From Glossina fuscipes (taxonomy: Eukaryota > Arthropoda > Insecta > Diptera > Glossinidae), in assembly GCF_014805625.2 (NCBI RefSeq), contig NW_024003300.1, forward strand, positions 88,178 to 152,177: DNA of 64,000 nt, in the 5' to 3' direction. This document shows, one piece after another, positions 21,086 through 32,924 of the stretch. Below the pieces are notes generated by a model, which made no database searches, had not been told where the DNA came from, and worked only from the letters and a program-made list of their open reading frames with translations. The position numbers and the translations under genes were made by a program. Numbering within the stretch: position 1 is the first letter of the stretch; each line of letters begins with the position of its first letter.

Positions 21086-22539
21086 TTCATGCACATTTTA
21101 TCGGCGGTAGTATATATGTAGAAAAAAAACATGGTCTCTTGATTATTCGAACGTGGAAACCTTAAGGATACGGAACAGAATATTTAGCGGCAGCAGATAA
21201 ATATACCGATTTGGACTTTGGTTTTATGCGATTATCGTCGAAGAATACGTTGGAATTGGGGGAATAGCGATTTTTGATTTGTGAAACAATTGAATTTATT
21301 AAGTTGAAAGTTATCAGCTGCCATTGCATAATAATCACGACGTTTAATAGATCTCCGTTAGCAACTAAAATAATAGAAATATTGGAAATGTTGCAGAGAT
21401 GATTGTATCATACTTTACTTCTTTAACACATTCGTCCGCCGTTTTGTGTCCAGCAATCTTTTCAAAACAAAACAAAAAAAAATATATATATATATGAAAC
21501 TTACACAATTGTTTAAAATCGTTTTAATTGAACATAATCATATCATAGCTCAATCGGACCGAATTTGTTGTAACCGATTACTTTTGATGTAGAATCTGCT
21601 TTGATACTGCTCTTCACTGCAACCAGTTAAATCTTAAACCATTTGTAAGTTTTGTTGTAAAACGCCAAATTTTGCTTCATTGACAACCGATTTAACTTAC
21701 TACTTTCTCTAGTCTTTTTCATAGTTTTTATGTAATTAATCTTTTATTAAAATCGTTGTTGTTTTTCCCTTTAACAAACACTTTGTAAGGACGCGTTTTG
21801 CTTTTTTACTAGAGACATGTGCGTTTATGAGGTTGTCCATCCCTCCGTTATCCGGAGTCTTAAAACATATAAATTCTTAACGTTGTTCCTTTATCTATCC
21901 AAAGCGTCCATGAAATGCTTTATAATTTTATATTAAAACATAGATAATTCTTTCTCGCCCATTGCCTTGGTTTATGACATATGCACATTTCCTAATTCAT
22001 TCTGAGTATAAAGACATTGTTTATATTATATGGTTTATAAATGCATCTCATTTCTTTGATCGTACATATTCCGTAATTGATTTAACATAACCTGAATTTT
22101 GATTTCCATATATATGTGTATAAACATACTGCTTACTTCTTAGTATCATATGTCTATTATTATATAATTCTTTTATAACACACATTGAATTGTATTTTAA
22201 GTCTCTTACGTACACATTGTTCATCTTCCTCGCTCCCTTTTTAGCCACCTTAACATACTTTTTGCTTTCGTATGAACATTTATTTCATTTCTTATCATAC
22301 TATTTAGAAATATATTATATACGTACATACATATATAATGAGTCTCATTTATATTAGATTTTTTCACTCAATAAAAAATAATTGCATGTTAAACCTAGTC
22401 CATTGCTAAAACATAAAGATGTATTTTACTATATTGTAACACTAGGGAATACATATTAAGCTATACAAAAAAAAACTAAACCTTATTCCATTAGACAAGA
22501 AAATTAAATAACTTCAATAACTCAAAATACGTAACGTCG
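21086..22539. other. No gene recognised; A/T-rich
   Basis: The stretch holds a short AT microsatellite (about 21478-21495) and several TTTTATTAAAATCG-like fragments. No frame, RNA gene or element end could be supported. Confidence 0.5.
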
Positions 22540-22998
22540 TTAATATTGGTTTTTTTTGATGTAAACGAAGATAAAAACAGCACTAATGAAAATTAATATT
22601 TGGTGGGGTGCCCCTTTTCGCTTAATAACGCCATTTAAACGTTTTGACATATTTTGTATAATTTTTCTTGTATAGAAAACAGAAATCTTACTCCATTTTT
22701 CTTGTAATCCATTATGCAGATGTTGGATGGAAATGATTAAGTATTTCCGCACATGGCGGTCTAATTCATTACACATATATTTGATGGGGTTCATCCCAGA
22801 TGATCAGGGAATAGGGTGAAGCAATTTGAGGTAGTTATATAAGATCCGTTCTGGAATTGAGCAGTACTTGTGCTTGAAATCGTTTTCTTGGTAGAACTTG
22901 AAATGCCAAGTTTTTTTGCACTTTCTTTCAAATTCTCCTTCAATACCCTTAAATAACAAGCACTTAATATTGAGATGGAGTACGAAAATTATGCGCAA
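22540..22998 (-). pseudogene. Tc1-like transposase, C-terminal half
   Basis: Read on the minus strand, one frame interrupted by a TGA at 22804-22806 shows the end of a Tc1 transposase. FYQENDFKHKY corresponds to the second catalytic motif (usually QDND-KH; the Asp is now Glu). GMNPIKYMCNELDRHVR corresponds to the DLNPIE-type motif before the third acidic residue, and IIQNMSKRLNGVIKRKG is the typical C-terminal segment. The N-terminal DNA-binding half and both TIRs are missing. Its start overlaps the beginning of the plus-strand gypsy remnant, suggesting one truncated the other. Confidence 0.8.
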
Positions 22999-25540
22999 AT
23001 AAACTCAAATATTATGAAAATAAATAGCCACAAAAATAATACATACAATCGCCCCAAAGGTATAATAATCTTAACAAGAATAATTATAATAATAACAATA
23101 ATTTCAGCAGAAATTATAAAAATAAAAACAACAATCATAATAGAAACCACACAGAAGCCACCAAAATAATAAAAAAAAATCAAAGAAATAACAATCAGAA
23201 CAACCGTAATAGAAAATCTGGAAAATTTTTTCACCCGGATTCAATCACGATGCCTTAGAACTTAGCAAAACACATTTAAAGCAGACATCACATATCCCCC
23301 CTAACTCTTCTCAATGTCACAATTATCCAACTATATACTGCTAAATATTCAAAATGCAGCTAAACCAGAAACAACGCTACTATTAGACACTGGACCAGAT
23401 GTCAGTCTCTGCTAAGCACACCTTTGAGAACACTACGCACAAAATAGCTCAGAATGTATCAATCTAGCAGGAATAACCAACGAATATACAAAATACAATT
23501 AGCAAACCAGGATTTCAATAAAAACTGATGGAATCATGGGGAAGAATTTCTTACATAACTATGCATGTAACATAAATTGTGAAAACTTCTCCCTTACAAG
23601 TAATGCGCATGATGCACAAATTAATCTCCCCATATCCGATCAAATAATTAACAAATGCAACATATTTTTCTCTGCAAGATGCGAAGTGATAGTCCTCATA
23701 TATATCAAAATAGACAATGATGCTTTAGTACTAAACGAAGAAATAGAAAAAGTGATATTCATAGCCAATTCAATAATATTAAAAAAAATCACAATTCAAA
23801 GCCTACCTCATCAACACTGAAACACTCAACGATATCATATAACACACAATCACACAAACTCAACGCAACGAAAAACGTTTCCAAACTACAATACAATCTT
23901 TAAAATTAGACACCTTAAATAACATTGAAAACAAGAGCTCATAAAAATCTACCTAAGAAAAGCACGCCGACTTAACAAAATGGCAATTATTTGTTGACCA
24001 CAAAAACGTAAACGAAAAAATCGTAAACGACAAATTACCCCTACCGAGACTAGAAGACGTTTTAAACAGACTGAGAGAACAAAATTCGCCTCAACACTAG
24101 ATAAGACAAATTCATTCTATCAGATAAAGCTAAGTAAAAAATACCGACCACTAACAACCGTCGCCATACCCAACGGACATTATCAATATACTAGATTACC
24201 CTTTGGACAAAAAATCTTCTCCAAAAAATCCTAACCGTAGCTTTATCAGGATTAGACTCTGAACCGTTCATGTATATAGTTGACATCCATAGAAGTAGCT
24301 GCGACCTCCAATAGCAATCTAATATAAGTACTAGAACGAATCAAAACTTACAATCTAAGGCTAACCTACAAATGTTATTTCCTATAACCTGAAGTAACCT
24401 ACCACGGACATCTTAAACACCCCAACAAGTTTGATACAATAAAAAGCCGCCTCTTATCAAAAAGCGCAGACGAGATACAAAGGTTTGAATTATTTTGTAA
24501 CTATAATTCATTAAAAATTTTGCCAATGCAACTCAAGAACTAAATAAGTTATTAAAGAAAAGAACAACTTTTAATTGGACAGACAATTATCAAGACGCAT
24601 TTGAAAAGCTCAAAAATGAACTTGTCTCACCACCCATCCTACAATACTCCGATTTTGAAAAATCATTCATTCTAAGCATCAAACTATGCATCATAAGGAG
24701 TAATGTGAAAATCTACCTATTGCGTACGGAAGGAAATCTCTAAATAAACACGAAAGAAGTAAGCCAATCATGAAAAAGGAACTATTGGCAATCTATTTGG
24801 GTATCACCCATTTCGGACGATACCTATTCGGCAGAAAATTCATAACAGTGACCGGTCACAGACCTCTTGTATCTTTATACTCGCATAAAAATCCTACATC
24901 AATACTGACCAGAATAAGGATAGCACTATCGAGCTACGATTTTGACATTGTATACTATGCGAAGAAGGTTCCTGCAATACGAACGCAGTTGCACTATCAA
25001 GAATAAACCCCAACTCAGACATACACATGTAAATGATCCCGACAACCAAAGAAGAGGATCAGGAACGGATTAAGAAAACGTTAATAATAACTATAGGTAT
25101 GACGGCAAAGAATAAAACAGATGAAAACCACCGAGGTGAACTCCTAGAAGAATTATCGTCTAAGCTAAATAAATTAAATTTCAAGAATTATTCGTAAAGT
25201 CTAAATGTCAAGGTATTCAAATATATAAACGTAGAATAAATAACCGCGTCAGAATATTATTACACAAAGAAAGATTAACAATTGAAAATAAAAAGGAATA
25301 CAACACAAGTCCATACTCAGCATATTTTGAAGTCAAAACAACCTTCCAAAAACTAACGCAAAATAAATCTGGCGAAAAATGTTCGAAATGATAAAAAAAA
25401 CTTCGCAAAACAGCGTCACACTTGTGAAACGTACAAAGAAGCAAAACACGCAAAAGAAACATTATGTATAGACACCGCAGGACCAATCAGACTCTCTAAT
25501 AACTTTCGTAACATATTAACCATACTGTTATAAAATTCGC
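22975..25540 (+). mobile_element. Decayed gypsy retrotransposon of the 17.6/297-like type
   Basis: All parts are riddled with stops and shifts but keep their order. An Asn-rich Gag end lies at 23020-23240. A protease motif LLLDTGPDVSL has its D-T-G at 23386-23394. RT pieces at 23985-24260 include FVDHKNVNEK, LPLPRLEDVLNRL and LPFGQKIF. RNase H lies at 24560-25006, and an integrase scrap (CETYKEAKHAKETLCIDTAG) at about 25418-25500. No LTR pair was identified. The style of the RNase H and integrase motifs is that of the 17.6/297/gypsy branch (family knowledge). Confidence 0.8.
24770..25006 (+). pseudogene. pol: RNase H fragment of the decayed gypsy
   Basis: This 78-codon open piece starts at the second half of the RNase H domain: ELLAIYLGITHFGRYLFG, then VTGHRPLVSLYSHKNPTS and SSYDFDIVYYAKKVP. 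In the family the second block normally contains TDHRPL; here it is TGHRPL, so a catalytic Asp is replaced by Gly. It is flanked by out-of-frame RNase H sequence from 24560, including FEKLKNELVSPPILQY. Confidence 0.85.
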
Positions 25541-25566
25541 TTTTCCAAGATGCAGTCCTTATCATT

Positions 25567-25890
25567 AGACCGTGGATATTTTGTTCAAGAGAAATAAACT
25601 TCAAAGTTCTTTTATTTACATTTACATTTCTTAAATGTAGGATTATTCACAATTTATTTTTGGCATTATTTTCAACTGCTCAACTTAAATATTCTTTTTC
25701 TACTAATCCTGCCTTTCACAAATGTTCTATTTATATACATTTTTACCATCATTTTACTAGTACCTAATTTTATAGTTTGATTCGTTAACATGCTTTGCTG
25801 GTTTTCCTCGGCCGACAGCTGCATGACGCGCTGTTAATGTGCATTTGGTTTTTCCCTCTTTAAGGGTTTTATTACTTCGCTGGAGTGAAA
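25567..25890 (-). repeat. Dispersed repeat D, copy 1 (possible solo LTR)
   Basis: About 320 bases, from TAGACCGTGGATATTTTG to TTACTTCGCTGGAGTGAA, are repeated in the same orientation at 61309-61645 with perhaps 80-85% identity by eye. AATAAAAGAAC on the minus strand near one edge would fit an LTR in minus orientation. At 61.3 kb the repeat lies where the 5' LTR of a minus-strand gypsy is expected; here there is no matching minus-strand body next to it. Confidence 0.6.
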
Positions 25891-26229
25891 AGGATTTGGG
25901 ATTTCTGTAACAATATGTTGACAACAAATATATGAGAAACAATGGTACAAACATTTTAATCTTTTAATGATTATTGAAGTACACAATAAGTAAACAAAAG
26001 GAGCATAGAAATGGAGTTTAATGAAGCAGTTGAATAAAGCAAAAGCATTGCACAATTCCATACTTTTTCTATATTTTAAATTGAAAACAAATCGTGTTTG
26101 TTGCTTGCTTTTCATATCCTGTAATATAATATTGAGTATAAGACTAAATTTAAAATCGAATAACATAAAGAAAACTTAAAATAACACAAAATAACCATGT
26201 ATTCGAAAAATGACTTCTAAATTTAAAAT

Positions 26230-26500
26230 AAATGATTCTTACTTGTTCTTCTACGCCTCTTTGTTTTTGGCTTATTTTGTTTACATAAATTCTAAAATTT
26301 TGATGATTATTTGTAGAGATTGTTTAAAATTCATTCTTCAGAAACGTATTCATCCTTTGCGAATAAATCTTACTTATGCCAATTTTACAAGTTCTGTTTT
26401 TGTCTTCTTTTTTATTTCGCTAAACGTGCCAACTTATAGAGATACCAACGCCACAAAACACTGTGTTCGGATTCTTACTACCATCACACAATTGTTGTGT
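26230..26500. repeat. Direct repeat E, left copy
   Basis: From about TTTTGGCTTATTTTGTTTAC through AAACGTATTCATCCTTTGCG to ATGCCAATTTTACAAGTTC and ACGCCACAAAACAC, this resembles 30095-30310 in the same orientation. The two copies could be diverged LTRs of the minus-strand gypsy scraps that lie between them. No TG/CA ends or target duplication could be seen, so the limits are rough. Confidence 0.5.
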
Positions 26501-27897
26501 TAACTGCTCGTTGCTTAACTGGACGTCGGCTTTTTTTCCTTAAAAAAATTCTGCGCAGGATATGAGGTTCGTAATTGAGATTACTGTGTAGCAAGTCTTA
26601 AGAGACAAAAGAAACTAATAAGATACATATTTGTTTGTGTTCGCTACTCCCTAATGCAGTGTAAACTCTTCATGTTCATTCTACATGCCATTAGTAAAAA
26701 TGGAGTTTTCCTTATAAAATGCCACAATGCAAAAGTCGGGCATCAGCTTTCCTTTTGGTTTTTGTTCATCTTCATTTCTAACAACTTTTACTGCCACCAT
26801 TGTGGTATGCTAGTTGTTGACCGAATATCTTTGAACTCCGCCTTCAGCTAATGTGTTCATGCGTGTGAGTTGCGTTCTTTTACGGGAGTGCAGGACGGAA
26901 GATGCACTGAATTTGCAGTTTTGGAAATTTAAGTGTAAGTGCTTAACTTAACTTCAGTATTTAAAAATTAAAATATTTAACTTAACTACAATTTAATTAA
27001 TACTAATTTAGAGAAAAATATTTCAAATAATTTCAATATGTTAACGTTTATGTAATACCCATTGTCATAGTTACTAACTGAGAATTTGTTTTACATTTTT
27101 CTGTGCTGCCTTGTGCGCGTGATACTGCTCTGTCGTCGTGTTTTCTTTTTGTTCATTTCGATAAAAAATGCCCAACACAAATTTCTTAGTGTGTCGTTAT
27201 CGCCGGAAAAAGGCCAAGCAATCTGTACTGGTTGCATGCTAAGTTTGGTGACTCAGGATGAATTTCATTTGCGACGTCAATGTTTATTACATCTTGAATT
27301 TTTTTAAAGATAAAACAGCTTGTCTTTTCTAACGCCGACAATGTTACCTTTATGTTTAGGATGGGATATTTATCGTCTATTTTTTTTCTTTATGCGTTCC
27401 AAAATCTCTTATTTCTTCTTGTTGCCCAATTCATTGTAGCATACTTAAAGGGGTCTAAAAAGAACCTCACTAGCTCGCCGAAATTGGGGGGTTCAAAGAG
27501 AAATTTGCCCTACAGAATTTTTATAATTTTATGTAATGTAAGTGGAAGTGTAGTGTAGCGTGTAAACTTACTTCGTCAGCCAGTAACCAACAAAGTAAAT
27601 TAGTTAGAAATCATTTTAATAATTAAAATAAACAATATTAATAATAAATTGAAGGCGAATATGTGTATGGCAAAATCTCTAAATTAATGATTGTGTTAAA
27701 AAATTGTGAATTAAAGATTAATAGCTAATTTTAATTAACAATATTATTTAACTCACCTATTTTAAACCTCGCCGAATGTACATTCGTGAAAAAAAAAACT
27801 GAACAATGACTTTTTAACTAACAATCATTGTGTGCGATGTGACCAATCATTTTGAACGACTTGAACATGTGTTGCACCCTATTGAGAGTCTTTTTTT

Positions 27898-28212
27898 CAA
27901 ATGCGGTAGGAGATACAGAAGACTTTAAGATTTTTCGTTGATCTTTATGGCTTTGACTCTTTCTGGAAAAAATCACTAAATCTTTGCAATTCTTGAGTTC
28001 TTCTGCGCAGATCCACGAAGTCGTGCAGGAACTTATGGTATCCGCAGGCCCTCCTCTCTCAACAGTTTCAAACGTATCCGTAACGTTTTTCAAATTCGAT
28101 AGAAGATACAGAAGGCTTTAGTATTTTTCGTTGTTCTTTAGGACTTCCACTCGTTAGGAATTTGTGGTATCCGCAGGCCCTGTCTCAACAGTTTAAAACA
28201 TATCCGTAACGA
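27898..28212. repeat. Diverged tandem duplication (unit about 190 bp)
   Basis: Unit 1 (27898-28090) and unit 2 (28091-28212) both start CAAAT-CG-TAG-AGATACAGA, contain ATTTTTCGTTG, and end with TATCCGCAGGCCCT, CTCAACAGTTT and ATATCCGTAACG or close variants. Unit 2 lacks about 70 bases of the middle. No coding meaning was found. Confidence 0.75.
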
Positions 28213-28457
28213 TTTCAACAAATTTTTCAATTTTTTTTTTTTTTTTTATTATTAATTGATAAGAATTAGTTTGAAAGTCTTTTTAAGCAAAAATTTATAA
28301 ATAGCAATGTATAGGATTTTTATTCCCAATTTGTAAATGTCAAAAATTTTCTTTTTTTCTTCTTTTTTTTTCAAACTTTTGTGACTAATCACTACCGACT
28401 CAAATCAGAACTGCCTCAATTGACAAAAAAAAAAAAAAATCAAAAAAACAATCGCCT

Positions 28458-28605
28458 ACTCATTTTTCTACATCATTGATACCTTTTCTTTCAATAATCC
28501 AGACGAGGCTATTGTAGGGTGCCTTAGATGGCCGAATAATTCTATTTGAAGAGAGTTGTTTCATTTCAGAATTAACAAACTTCGCTACACTCATCGGGTA
28601 TGGGC
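28458..28605 (-). pseudogene. pol: Gypsy RT entry fragment
   Basis: On the minus strand a 49-codon piece reads MSVAKFVNSEMKQL, RIIRPSKAPYNSLVW and IIERKG, which is the entry to the RT domain of gypsy elements (the G-I-I-P-S-SPY-P-W pattern). The catalytic part that should follow at lower coordinates is gone; that sequence is A/T-rich and then becomes the tandem duplication. Confidence 0.7.
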
Positions 28606-29661
28606 ACAAGTTTGAATAGATAAATGTGCCATTGAAAATTTCCTACTCAATCAAAAGTTCATAAGGACTTGAATGTCAATTATGGTGCGGTCTCTCCAGA
28701 CAGAATTGTTATTCTTTACTTTATTCTGACAGTGGATGGACTGGACTTTGAACATAATACCTTACAGGCGTTATTGCTGTTAATTCTCAAAACGGGTTAA
28801 TGCACTTTTTTTAAGCTCCTATATCAATTATATGTCTAATATATCACTCTGGTACGGTTCTATTTGTGAAGAGTAAAAGAGAGTTTACTCTAAAAAACTA
28901 TAATATTACTTATGCTGGTTGGTTTTGTTCGCTACATTTTGTGACTTAGCTTCAGTTGCACCGTGATACTGGTTCATTACTTGTTAACTTTGAAAGGAAT
29001 TTTTTTGAAAAATGTTATTTATTTTTTCAAATTCCGAGTTTCTATTTCTAACGGCTGTTTTCCGCCTTTCAACTTGTTGTTTCTGGGGCTAATTCATATT
29101 TCCACCATTATGTGAGTTGATTGGATGTTTAAAATAAAAAATTAATGGCTGAATGTCCATAAATTCGGTTTAACCATGCATATTATTTTGTCCTTGATTT
29201 TAGCGTAATAAGGGTTATCTTGCCGATAGGGTCCTTTATTACCACAATCTTTCGGCAGATTGGCCTGATCTCTTCTAATCGATTTCGTAAATCTTTAGCT
29301 GTCTCCATTTTTACTGGTAATAATCGGTTCAAAGATACTGCTTTTATGATATGCCCCAGTTTTCTGAGCCAAAACTGAAGTCATCGTATAATCAGACGGA
29401 GGAGATAAAAAAGAATGTCCCACAATAATTTCCTTAAACTAGAAATGGTCACCCGAAGGGCATATTGCCGATATTTTTCATTAATTGACGTTGTTACTAC
29501 ACCAAATCGTATGCCATTCCCGTTTTGTGTATTAACAATGAAAGTTTCATTTCAACTTTATCTTAAAATTGGAGAACTGTGTGATAACTCTGTTTTAAGG
29601 TGCTCAACTTTGGTTGAGTAACATGGTATTGAAAGGCGACAGCCCTTTACTTTATTTCTAA

Positions 29662-29919
29662 TTATCGCAAGTGTCTGATAGTGTCTGAATTATCACCACT
29701 TTTTACGAAAACTTTGTAAGCAGCATGCGTAACGTTACACAAATTACAGCATCTACTAATTGCAAGATTTGCTTTGTAATCATCATTTACCTCTTTTTTT
29801 TTAACGCACATGTGTAGATTTAGTAAATGTCTCTCCAGATTTTCTGAATTCATAAAACTATTTCTGCTTCCATTTTGTTCAAACCAGTGAAGCAAAGACG
29901 ACAAGTTTCGATTTTTCAA
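29662..29919 (-). pseudogene. Unassigned minus-strand coding remnant, possibly Gag of the same gypsy
   Basis: This open 85-codon stretch contains SENLERHLLNLH and CCNLCNVTHAAYK. The latter could be a broken CCHC knuckle, which would fit the place of Gag upstream of the RT fragment at 28.5 kb. A BED-type finger of a hAT transposon is the alternative, suggested by the paired N-L-HL-H pattern. I cannot decide between them. Confidence 0.3.
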
Positions 29920-30094
29920 ATATTGGAAGCCCTAATAAACACACGAAAAGCACCTCTGTACGTCCGTAATGGTAAAGACATATTATTCAGAAAAACAAAC
30001 AGCTTTCCATGACTTATATTTCCAAAACAATTCACTTCATGCTACTGGTAACTCTAATGTTGCTAGGGTTCAGTCCTTTCCGCTAAGCGCCAAT

Positions 30095-30310
30095 TATGAA
30101 TAAAGTTTTTGCTTTTAATTTTCTGTTTATGTCCTAAAAGATATTATTTAGTGTTCATGCTTTGGTAATCGGAAACGTGTTCATCCTTTACAAGTAAACC
30201 TTTATTTTACCAAATTTACAACTTCCGTTATTTTCTGCTTTCTTATTTGCTTAACTGTATCAGCTGATAGAAATGCTAACGTCACATCGGATTCCTACTG
30301 CAATCGCAGC
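30095..30310. repeat. Direct repeat E, right copy
   Basis: The segment from AATAAAGTTTTTGCTTTTAATTT through AAACGTGTTCATCCTTTAC to GCTAACGTCACATCGGATTCC corresponds to the repeat at 26230-26500 in order and orientation. If these are LTRs, the right copy is the 5' LTR of a minus-strand element. Confidence 0.5.
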
Positions 30311-31789
30311 GCTGGTGGCAACATATTCTTTGGTGACAACTTTCGTTAAAGTGTTGACTTATGCATACCATGCCAATGGCAACATAAGCTTATAAAAACA
30401 ATTTGTTGAGATGAGCCCTGAAGGAAAAAGGTAATAGAGGAAACAGATTGTTTCCAATTAAAAAGCTGTTCACTCATTTTTATGTTATATTCTATATATC
30501 ATTTTGATTAAGGCCAATGAGTGAGCTTTGCACTCATCAGTTGCACCCATAACTTACCTGCCTTGATAAAGAAACATCATATGGCTAGCATTTATTTACA
30601 TACATGTTAATGAAGTGCACCGTTTATTAACGAAGAATTTTTTGATAAATGTCTTTTTGAAGCAAAATACGAATACTAAACGAACAAATTTTTTTGCTCG
30701 AATAGATAGCAATATATATTGATTTAAATTTTCCTATTTTTAATGAAAAGTTAAATGACAACTGGAAAATCATATACGTTGTGCTTGCAATGTTAACCAT
30801 ATGATTTCGCTGTTTTCATAAAAACATCGTAGTGTTGCTTCTCAAATATGAAGTAAGTAGAAAGGTTAAAAGCTTTGAAAAAATTTACTTCGGCGTTAAA
30901 AGCAAGGCAGGCATATGTTCAACTACGTGTTAACACTTCGTAAAACTAAACGCAAAACACAGTCCTTCTACCACCGCTTAATTCAATAAGTAAACGCATT
31001 CACAGGCACACGCTATAGCTTTGTATATTCAGTCATACATTTTACTATACTATACTGAGGTTCGTGTTGCGTAACATTACATATATAGATCGCAGGAACG
31101 TCAATAATCGTGCTCTTTTTAAATTTTTCGTTCAGTTGCTTTCACCACACTTGCTTAAAGCACCTGTATAAAGAGTAAACGTTCCGAGTTTGTCTGCGTT
31201 AAGGGCGAAGTACAACGCTTGCTTTATGCGTTGGACTCAGTAACTCAGTTAATCATACACCTTGCGTGCGGTGCTAATGCCATATCTTATGGTTAGCGTT
31301 TGTTGGTGTAAACGCTTATGACGAGGTAGAAAATTATTGAAGTGACAAATTTGTCTAAAATATGATTTTCTTCAAGCAAAACACGAAAAAAAAGAAAAGA
31401 AAGAAAGATATTTTTTGCAAGCAGGGTGCATACTCTGCTTTACGAGGACAAGGAACAAGACTGGCAAGTGTGTAAAGGTAAGGCAGTAGGGAAGAGAATT
31501 GTGAGGAAATCAAGCGAGTACGGAAGCATCGGAATTTTGTTACCTTTCAAAAAATAATAAAAAAAAAGAAAAGAAACTATTCTCCATACAGTGACTGAAC
31601 ATATGAACACTCAAAAACAGAATAAAAAAAAAAATAAACGTTCAAAAGTTCAATAAATATGTTAAAAAAATTTACAATAAATATGCTAAAATTTTAGTTA
31701 AAGTGAAGGCTTAAAAACGCAATAGATACATTACTGAGAAATATTTAACAGTTTACAAGTATAATAAAAAACAATTTAAAAAAACAGTG
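30311..31789. other. No gene recognised
   Basis: The stretch is A/T-rich with scattered ordinary-complexity sequence. It has no open frame longer than about 60 codons and no element motif that I could identify. Confidence 0.5.
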
Positions 31790-31796
31790 AAGACTC

Positions 31797-31801
<5 letters not shown>

Positions 31802-31827
<26 letters not shown>

Positions 31828-31985
31828 TCGCCAGAGAAATAAATTCTAAGACTAAGCTCTTAAAAGCACTAGCATCTAAGGCTATCGGCTTTTATTAAAA
31901 ACTCTACCGCACTTGAGAAGATTCGAACTCACGACCATTGACTTGCTAGTCGAGATTCCTCGCCTTCGGCTACTCAGGCAGATGA
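31802..31985 (-). mobile_element. tRNA-derived SINE with 12-bp target duplication
   Basis: On the minus strand the element starts with a tRNA-related head: a possible A box GTAGCCGAAGGCG and a B box GAGTTCGAATCT (31918-31929 on the plus strand). The wording around it (GGCGAGGAATCTCGACT) recalls a tRNA-Ser. An unrelated body of about 80 bases follows, then a tail of TAA/ATA triplets (31802-31824). AAGACTCAATAT occurs exactly on both sides (31790-31801 and 31986-31997). Head, body, simple tail and target duplication together are diagnostic of a SINE made by LINE machinery. The parent tRNA assignment is tentative. Confidence 0.85.
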
Positions 31986-31997
31986 AAGACTCAATAT

Positions 31998-32924
31998 AAA
32001 AGGTACAGTGATATACAAAGATAAAAACCAAAAACGAAAAGGCATGTTGTTTATTTAACACGCTAAGCTTAAGATAAAGATTTTGCTTAAAGAAAAAAAA
32101 AGCAATAGAAATGTTAAAAAAAAGAAGAAATAAAAGAGAAGACAATGACATACCTACGTTCTTTTTGGTGACATAACAACGCTAAGTATTCGAACAAAGA
32201 AAAAAAAAAGAACGGAAGACAAATGGAATGATTAGAAGCTCATCATCAATATCATCACCTACAGACTGGGTAACTGTTGTGCGTGTGCCAAGTACATGGT
32301 GCCTTTTTTCCCACCCGATTCTGGAAGTATGGGATGGTGCTATCTGAGGCAGTTGAAGTATTTGAAGCTCTTTTTACGCACGCAAACAAGGTGATCGTGC
32401 CCGTTGTCTAAATTGAGTGTATGGGTTCGTAAAGATGTGGTGAGTAAGTGATTATGTGTAAGTGGGGATATAACAACAGGCAACGCTTTAACGGACTGAC
32501 AAATACATAGACACAGACTAACGGAGAGAAGGCAATGCCAACGAGCAGTAGGTTTTAGGTATTTAATTTTTTTTTGTAAATGTTGCTGGGCTAGTCTGGG
32601 AAAGAAAAAAATTCAGCCCCAGTTCTAACTACATTACACATTAATATATAATACAGCAACAAAATATAATATTCACTTATGATGAAAAAACAACGTATTA
32701 TCTTTCCTCTTTTTCAATTTATTCAGTCTAATTTAACTTTTAATTTTATTTAATTTTTCCTTCTTTTCTAGTTGTTTGCCTGTATTGCATTTTGCTTGCC
32801 AAAATCCACGCACGCACAAAGTTTGATAAGTAACTGATACGCTTCGACCGCCGCATATAATGTGGTGTCACCATTTCGTCATAAATATAGATTGGAACCA
32901 CTGCATTCCACTTTTACGTTGCCG
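31998..32924. other. No gene recognised; includes the 3' flank of the I-like LINE
   Basis: The right portion (about 32830-32924) is probably the 3' UTR of the adjacent minus-strand LINE, but I could not see its tail. The rest has poly-A tracts and no coding signal. Confidence 0.45.

Noticed and set aside
31798..31826. Plain TTA microsatellite
   Set aside because: It is better explained as the tail of the SINE, since the target duplication abuts it.
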